A DNA stretch of 64,000 bases from Roseiconus nitratireducens (GTDB lineage Bacteria; Planctomycetota; Planctomycetia; Pirellulales; Pirellulaceae), in assembly GCF_008629675.1 (NCBI RefSeq), contig NZ_VWOX01000005.1:311001-375000 (forward strand), in the 5' to 3' direction. The position numbers and the translations under genes were made by a program. Numbering within the stretch: position 1 is the stretch's first letter; every line of letters starts with the position of its first letter. This document shows, in pieces, positions 60,838 through 64,000 of the stretch. A model generated the notes under the pieces. It saw nothing but the letters and a program-made list of their open reading frames with translations. It was not told the origin of the DNA and made no database searches.

Positions 60838-63303
60838 TCACTCCTGGTGGGGCGTGATCCGACGGGCATCGACCGGAGGCTCGGATTCGTCGTCGTGCTC
60901 CAAACGGGCCTTGGGGTCCGACCCGACCGTTTTGGCCAGGTAGTGCCCCAACGGACTGGCCATCAGGCTGGGCAACAGAAAGACGTCGCCGAACAAGGCC
61001 GCCGAAAGCAGACCGAACATCAGCAGCGCAAATTGGCTCGTCGGCACAAAATCGCTGAACCAGTACACCATCAGCGACAAACCACAAACCATCGTGGTCT
61101 GCAGCATCGCCCATCCACACTGTGCCAGGGCACCATGAGCGGCGCGAATCTGCCCCAACCCCTGTGCCCGGCGTGAACCGAACCGAGAAAGCAGGTGCAC
61201 CGTGTCGTCGACCGCGATTCCCAAGGCCACACTTGCCGACATCACCGATCCGATGTCCAGCGGCACCTGCCGAAGCCCCATCCAGCCGAACAGTGCCACG
61301 GTGGGAAACAGGTTGGGGATCATCGCGATCAGTCCGCCGCGAAGACTGCGCAGGACAAACACCATCACCACACCGACGACCGCAAACGCCGTCAGAAAAC
61401 TGCGAAACAAATCGCCCAGCAACACGATCTGGGCCTCGTGCACGACCACGGCCGGTCCAGTCAACGTGAAAGTCGGATGGAGGGTGCTTTCCTCGATCGC
61501 CTGCTGAACGGTTTCGCGAATCTGCTCCAACGACACGGAGTAATCGACATCGTGTGGCTCCCACAATCGCAGCGTGACGCGCCAGACCTCCGAGTCCTCG
61601 TCTCGGGAGATCATGCCCAGCTGGCCCAAACCGCTTTCTTCATCGCGGATCATTTTGGCCACCGCCGCACGCGTCGCGCTGGCCGACAGAGAACGGCCGC
61701 TGGGCAACGTCCGGATAAAACTGATCGCGGAGATGACGCCCCCGACCGGTTCACTTTGGATCGAAGCCAAGTGCACATTGCGGACAACTTCCAAGCGATC
61801 CAACGGGTTGTCTTGCTCTTGCAAAGGAGGAAAGCGGATCAGCAGCTCGGCCGTCGAGGTCGCACCCACATTCTCCTCGAACCACGCGTACTCATTGCGG
61901 ATCGGACTTCCCGGTTGAAACATCCTCAACAGGTTGACCGACGTTTCCAGGGAGAAGAGTCCGCTTGCAAGCGATCCTGCCAGCAGCAGGAAAAAGATGA
62001 TGATCGGCCACGGACGCGACAGCCGGGTGCGGACCCAGTTGAACACCGGTCCCCGCGTGTGCGGCGGCCCAGGTTCCGGTTCCTGATCGCTTTCACGGTA
62101 CTTCAACCGCTTGGAAAGCTTTCGCTCACTCCACTCACGGCTAAGGATCATTGCCCCCGGAAGCACGATCAGCAACAGAAACAATGTCGACAAGACTCCG
62201 ATGGACGAAACGAAACCGAACACGCGAATCGGCTCGATGCGAACGAGCATCAGGGATCCCAGACCGACAACCGTCGTGCCGGTCGCCAAAAAGCAGGGCA
62301 CGATTCCGGCACGCAACGCACGTCGCGCCGCTTGGCTGGGAGAGAGTTCCGGGAATTCGTGCGACGCGTCGATGAAATAGTTGCTGAGGTGAATTCCCGC
62401 CGAGATCGTCAACACGAAGATCAGAGGCGGCAGCACAATCAGCACGGCATTCATCGGAGTGCCGGTGTAATACACCAGCGCCAACACCAGCCCCTCGCCG
62501 ATTACAGCGATGACCGTGATGGCCAGGGTCAGCGGGATAGAACGCAGACAGATGAAGCAGATCACGGCCGCCAAGACCGCCGACGGAGGCGCAAACACGT
62601 TGATGCTGCGAATGCTGGCCGCATCGACATCCGCGCCGTCACGCGGCCCCCCCACCATCGCCACCTGCGATTGATCCACTTGCGCGACATCCGCGATCAA
62701 GCTTCGCATCAGTGGAAACAAATCGCGACGATGCGACTGGGCGGCGTCGTCCAACGAAACCACCACGCAAGTCTGTTCGCCGTTGGGACCGATCAGGAAC
62801 CCTTTCAATCGAGCGATCGCGCTGACCTCCGAAAGCGAAGACGGCGCCTCGGTCATCTGGGCCACGACGGTCGGCCCCGATTTGACGTTCAAGAACGGGT
62901 GGGCGTTGCCACAGAGTTCACGGATTGCTTGGAGCTGAGTCGCCCCCGGCATCGAAGGATCGACATTCAACTCACGCGGCGGTGCCTGAGCGTCAATCGT
63001 GTCCCCGGCGTGGCGTGCGAGCGAATCAAAGGCGTCAGTCACTTGCCGCAGCGATTCCGAATCCACGGTCGCCCCCGGCCACGAAATCAACACGACTTCC
63101 GAGACGACGAACCGACGTGCCAGATCGTTAAAAGCTGCCTTTTCCGGGAGCGAGTCCGGAACCCAATCGATCGGGCGGTTGAGCAATCCGTCAATCGCGG
63201 CCCGAGAATGCACGATCGCGGGGACCGCCAAAATCGCCAATATCACCGCTCCAACGGCCATTCGGCGCATGTACCGCGTTCTTAGCGATCGTTCTTCCCC
63301 CAC
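60838..63303 (-). CDS. RND/MMPL-superfamily exporter
   Basis: The product has about 821 residues with two halves. Each half has one hydrophobic helix, a large extracytoplasmic loop of about 200-250 residues, and a cluster of five hydrophobic helices: VLAAVICFICLRSIPLTLAI and following in half 1, LTAFAVVGVVMVFVLRSLRG and following in half 2. GIAVDDTVHLLSRF in half 2 is the MMPL/RND proton-site type region. The family exports lipids or hydrophobic compounds; the cargo is unknown. I prefer the GTG at 63303, with a GGAG site 9 bases ahead; an ATG at 63270 begins the first helix. A longer frame to 63573 is composition-biased. Confidence 0.85.
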   Translation of the reverse strand: MGEERSLRTRYMRRMAVGAVILAILAVPAIVHSRAAIDGLLNRPIDWVPDSLPEKAAFNDLARRFVVSEVVLISWPGATVDSESLRQVTDAFDSLARHAGDTIDAQAPPRELNVDPSMPGATQLQAIRELCGNAHPFLNVKSGPTVVAQMTEAPSSLSEVSAIARLKGFLIGPNGEQTCVVVSLDDAAQSHRRDLFPLMRSLIADVAQVDQSQVAMVGGPRDGADVDAASIRSINVFAPPSAVLAAVICFICLRSIPLTLAITVIAVIGEGLVLALVYYTGTPMNAVLIVLPPLIFVLTISAGIHLSNYFIDASHEFPELSPSQAARRALRAGIVPCFLATGTTVVGLGSLMLVRIEPIRVFGFVSSIGVLSTLFLLLIVLPGAMILSREWSERKLSKRLKYRESDQEPEPGPPHTRGPVFNWVRTRLSRPWPIIIFFLLLAGSLASGLFSLETSVNLLRMFQPGSPIRNEYAWFEENVGATSTAELLIRFPPLQEQDNPLDRLEVVRNVHLASIQSEPVGGVISAISFIRTLPSGRSLSASATRAAVAKMIRDEESGLGQLGMISRDEDSEVWRVTLRLWEPHDVDYSVSLEQIRETVQQAIEESTLHPTFTLTGPAVVVHEAQIVLLGDLFRSFLTAFAVVGVVMVFVLRSLRGGLIAMIPNLFPTVALFGWMGLRQVPLDIGSVMSASVALGIAVDDTVHLLSRFGSRRAQGLGQIRAAHGALAQCGWAMLQTTMVCGLSLMVYWFSDFVPTSQFALLMFGLLSAALFGDVFLLPSLMASPLGHYLAKTVGSDPKARLEHDDESEPPVDARRITPHQE

Positions 63304-63819
63304 TCGGTGAATCTCCAGGTCTCGGAAGTCAAGTTTTGGACTGGTTATAGCGAAAGGCCTCGCACAACGTGAGGGGCGCCGACACCTCCCACAGGCCAAA
63401 TTCTTCTGTCCGCCGTCGGACGCTGGCCGGCCGGGTAGAATGAATGGTGGATGTCCGTTCGCAGCCGTCGAACCGACATCCGAACGGGGCAGCAACGGAG
63501 TGATTCCGGTTGCTCCCCGCGGTCCCGCTGCGGTTCCCACACCGACGGGCGGCGGGATTCGAGGCGGGTTCAATGGAAGCGGGCCAAAGGGTACTCACAT
63601 ACGATCGAGTTCCACCTGCGACCAAAAGTCCACTTGCGACCAAGACCCTGCCCAGTGCTGTGTCGGTAGCAGACGGCGACAGACTGCCGCCCAATACCTT
63701 GCAGCATTCCACTCCCTTTCGACCTACCGAAACCTTTCCAACGATCCGCCGGTTGCATTACAAAACCTGTTGCAGGCGCTGGCCTGCCGACCGACGATCC
63801 GAATTGATTGAGACGAAAA
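63304..63819. other. gene-free divergent promoter region
   Basis: 516 bases between the exporter and the flavoprotein. A short imperfect direct repeat, CCAC(C/T)TGCGACCAA, occurs at about 63612 and 63630. Frames here have no family support. Nothing else is identifiable. Confidence 0.6.
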
Positions 63820-64000
63820 ATGAAATCAGCGTACGATTGCGTGGTGATTGGCGCCGGTCCGGCCGGCGGGGCTGCCGCAGCTATCACGGCCGAGGGCGGC
63901 CTTGAGACGCTTTTGGTCGAGCGGGAGCAGGTCCCACGTTTTCACGTCGGAGAGTCTCTGATGCCGGAAACTTACTGGCCGCTGCAGCGGCTGGGTTTGA
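63820..64000 (+). CDS. FAD-dependent oxidoreductase / halogenase-like flavoprotein, N-terminal part
   Basis: The first 60 residues are visible before the window ends. YDCVVIGAGPAGGAAAAITA is the FAD-binding GxGxxG strand-helix, and RFHVGESLMPETYWPLQRLG carries the GESL(M/L)P motif of flavin-dependent halogenases and geranylgeranyl-reductase-like monooxygenases. Which of these applies depends on the missing part. An AGACGAAAA purine-rich stretch precedes the ATG at 63820. Confidence 0.85.
   Translation, partial: MKSAYDCVVIGAGPAGGAAAAITAEGGLETLLVEREQVPRFHVGESLMPETYWPLQRLGL

Noticed and set aside
61195..63285. A 696-codon plus-strand open frame antisense to the RND exporter
   Set aside because: Its composition is Arg/Gln/His-rich with no domain, and the minus-strand gene is a complete two-half transporter.
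1..64000. tRNA, rRNA, prophage or insertion-sequence genes
   Set aside because: I looked for cloverleaf ends, transposase motifs and phage genes in the gaps and saw none; small RNAs cannot be excluded by eye.

Overview
The window is a GC-rich bacterial chromosome segment that most likely comes from a planctomycete of the Pirellulaceae (Rhodopirellula-like) type. This is inferred from gene content: a Cys-type sulfatase, a DUF1559 protein with a pilin-like N-terminus, a BBP7-type outer-membrane protein, two secreted proteins carrying the LE-x-x-x-R-x-LLA N-terminal motif, PknB-type kinases with membrane segments and a McsA/McsB pair. I see no rRNA, tRNA, CRISPR array, prophage or transposase gene.

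Layout. 1-2339 (minus): a lipid-related operon of fatty-acid desaturase, BtaA-like aminocarboxypropyltransferase and the start of a GNAT gene. 2561-7843 (minus): two Ser/Thr kinases of opposite domain order with a PAP2 phosphatase between them. 8122-9714: trpE. 10136-11751: mcsA-mcsB, followed by three tandem copies of an intergenic palindromic repeat. 12308-16324: sulfatase and sodium:solute symporter, convergent. 16419-21598: a small Cys-rich protein, a secreted protein of unknown function, and an aminotransferase flanked by two related TIM-barrel isomerases, one of them exported. 22083-24963: an acidic RTX-repeat protein and TatC. 25273-29943: manA, a DUF1559 protein, a 1.1-kb gene-free stretch with a MITE-like element, and a divergent cysteine desulfurase. 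30231-36776: a long TolC-like lipoprotein, a membrane coiled-coil protein, a CBS-pair protein and a conserved-looking small protein. 36804-46948: mfd, an oxidoreductase, a CehA-like secreted protein with lost metal ligands, a DnaJ-type chaperone, rnpA, a small zinc-ribbon protein, a membrane-fused SelL-like redox protein and a thioesterase. 46961-55094: a proline-rich lipoprotein candidate, a repeat-filled gap, a BBP7 protein and a 1,398-residue DUF11/SdrD-B surface protein. 55386-63303 (minus): a ketopantoate reductase-like protein, recG, a GcvH-like protein, a HemN-like radical SAM protein and an RND/MMPL exporter. 63820 to the end: the start of a flavoprotein.

How it fits together. Most of the window is housekeeping (DNA repair by mfd and recG, tryptophan synthesis, RNase P, protein quality control by mcsAB and the DnaJ-type protein, Tat export) mixed with envelope and secreted proteins. 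The least explained layer is the intergenic DNA. At least seven unrelated repeat types sit between genes, several are perfect or near-perfect hairpins, and no mobilising enzyme is in view. The most interesting protein-level signals are the matching L-x-K-R-x-x-L-A-S motifs at both ends of the giant surface protein, the zinc-ribbon-like tail on the TolC-like lipoprotein, the altered zinc ligands of McsA and the metal-ligand loss in the CehA-like protein. Start codons were chosen by reading frame, family length and Shine-Dalgarno sites. Many genes here use GTG or TTG and lack a strong Shine-Dalgarno site, so several starts are tentative.
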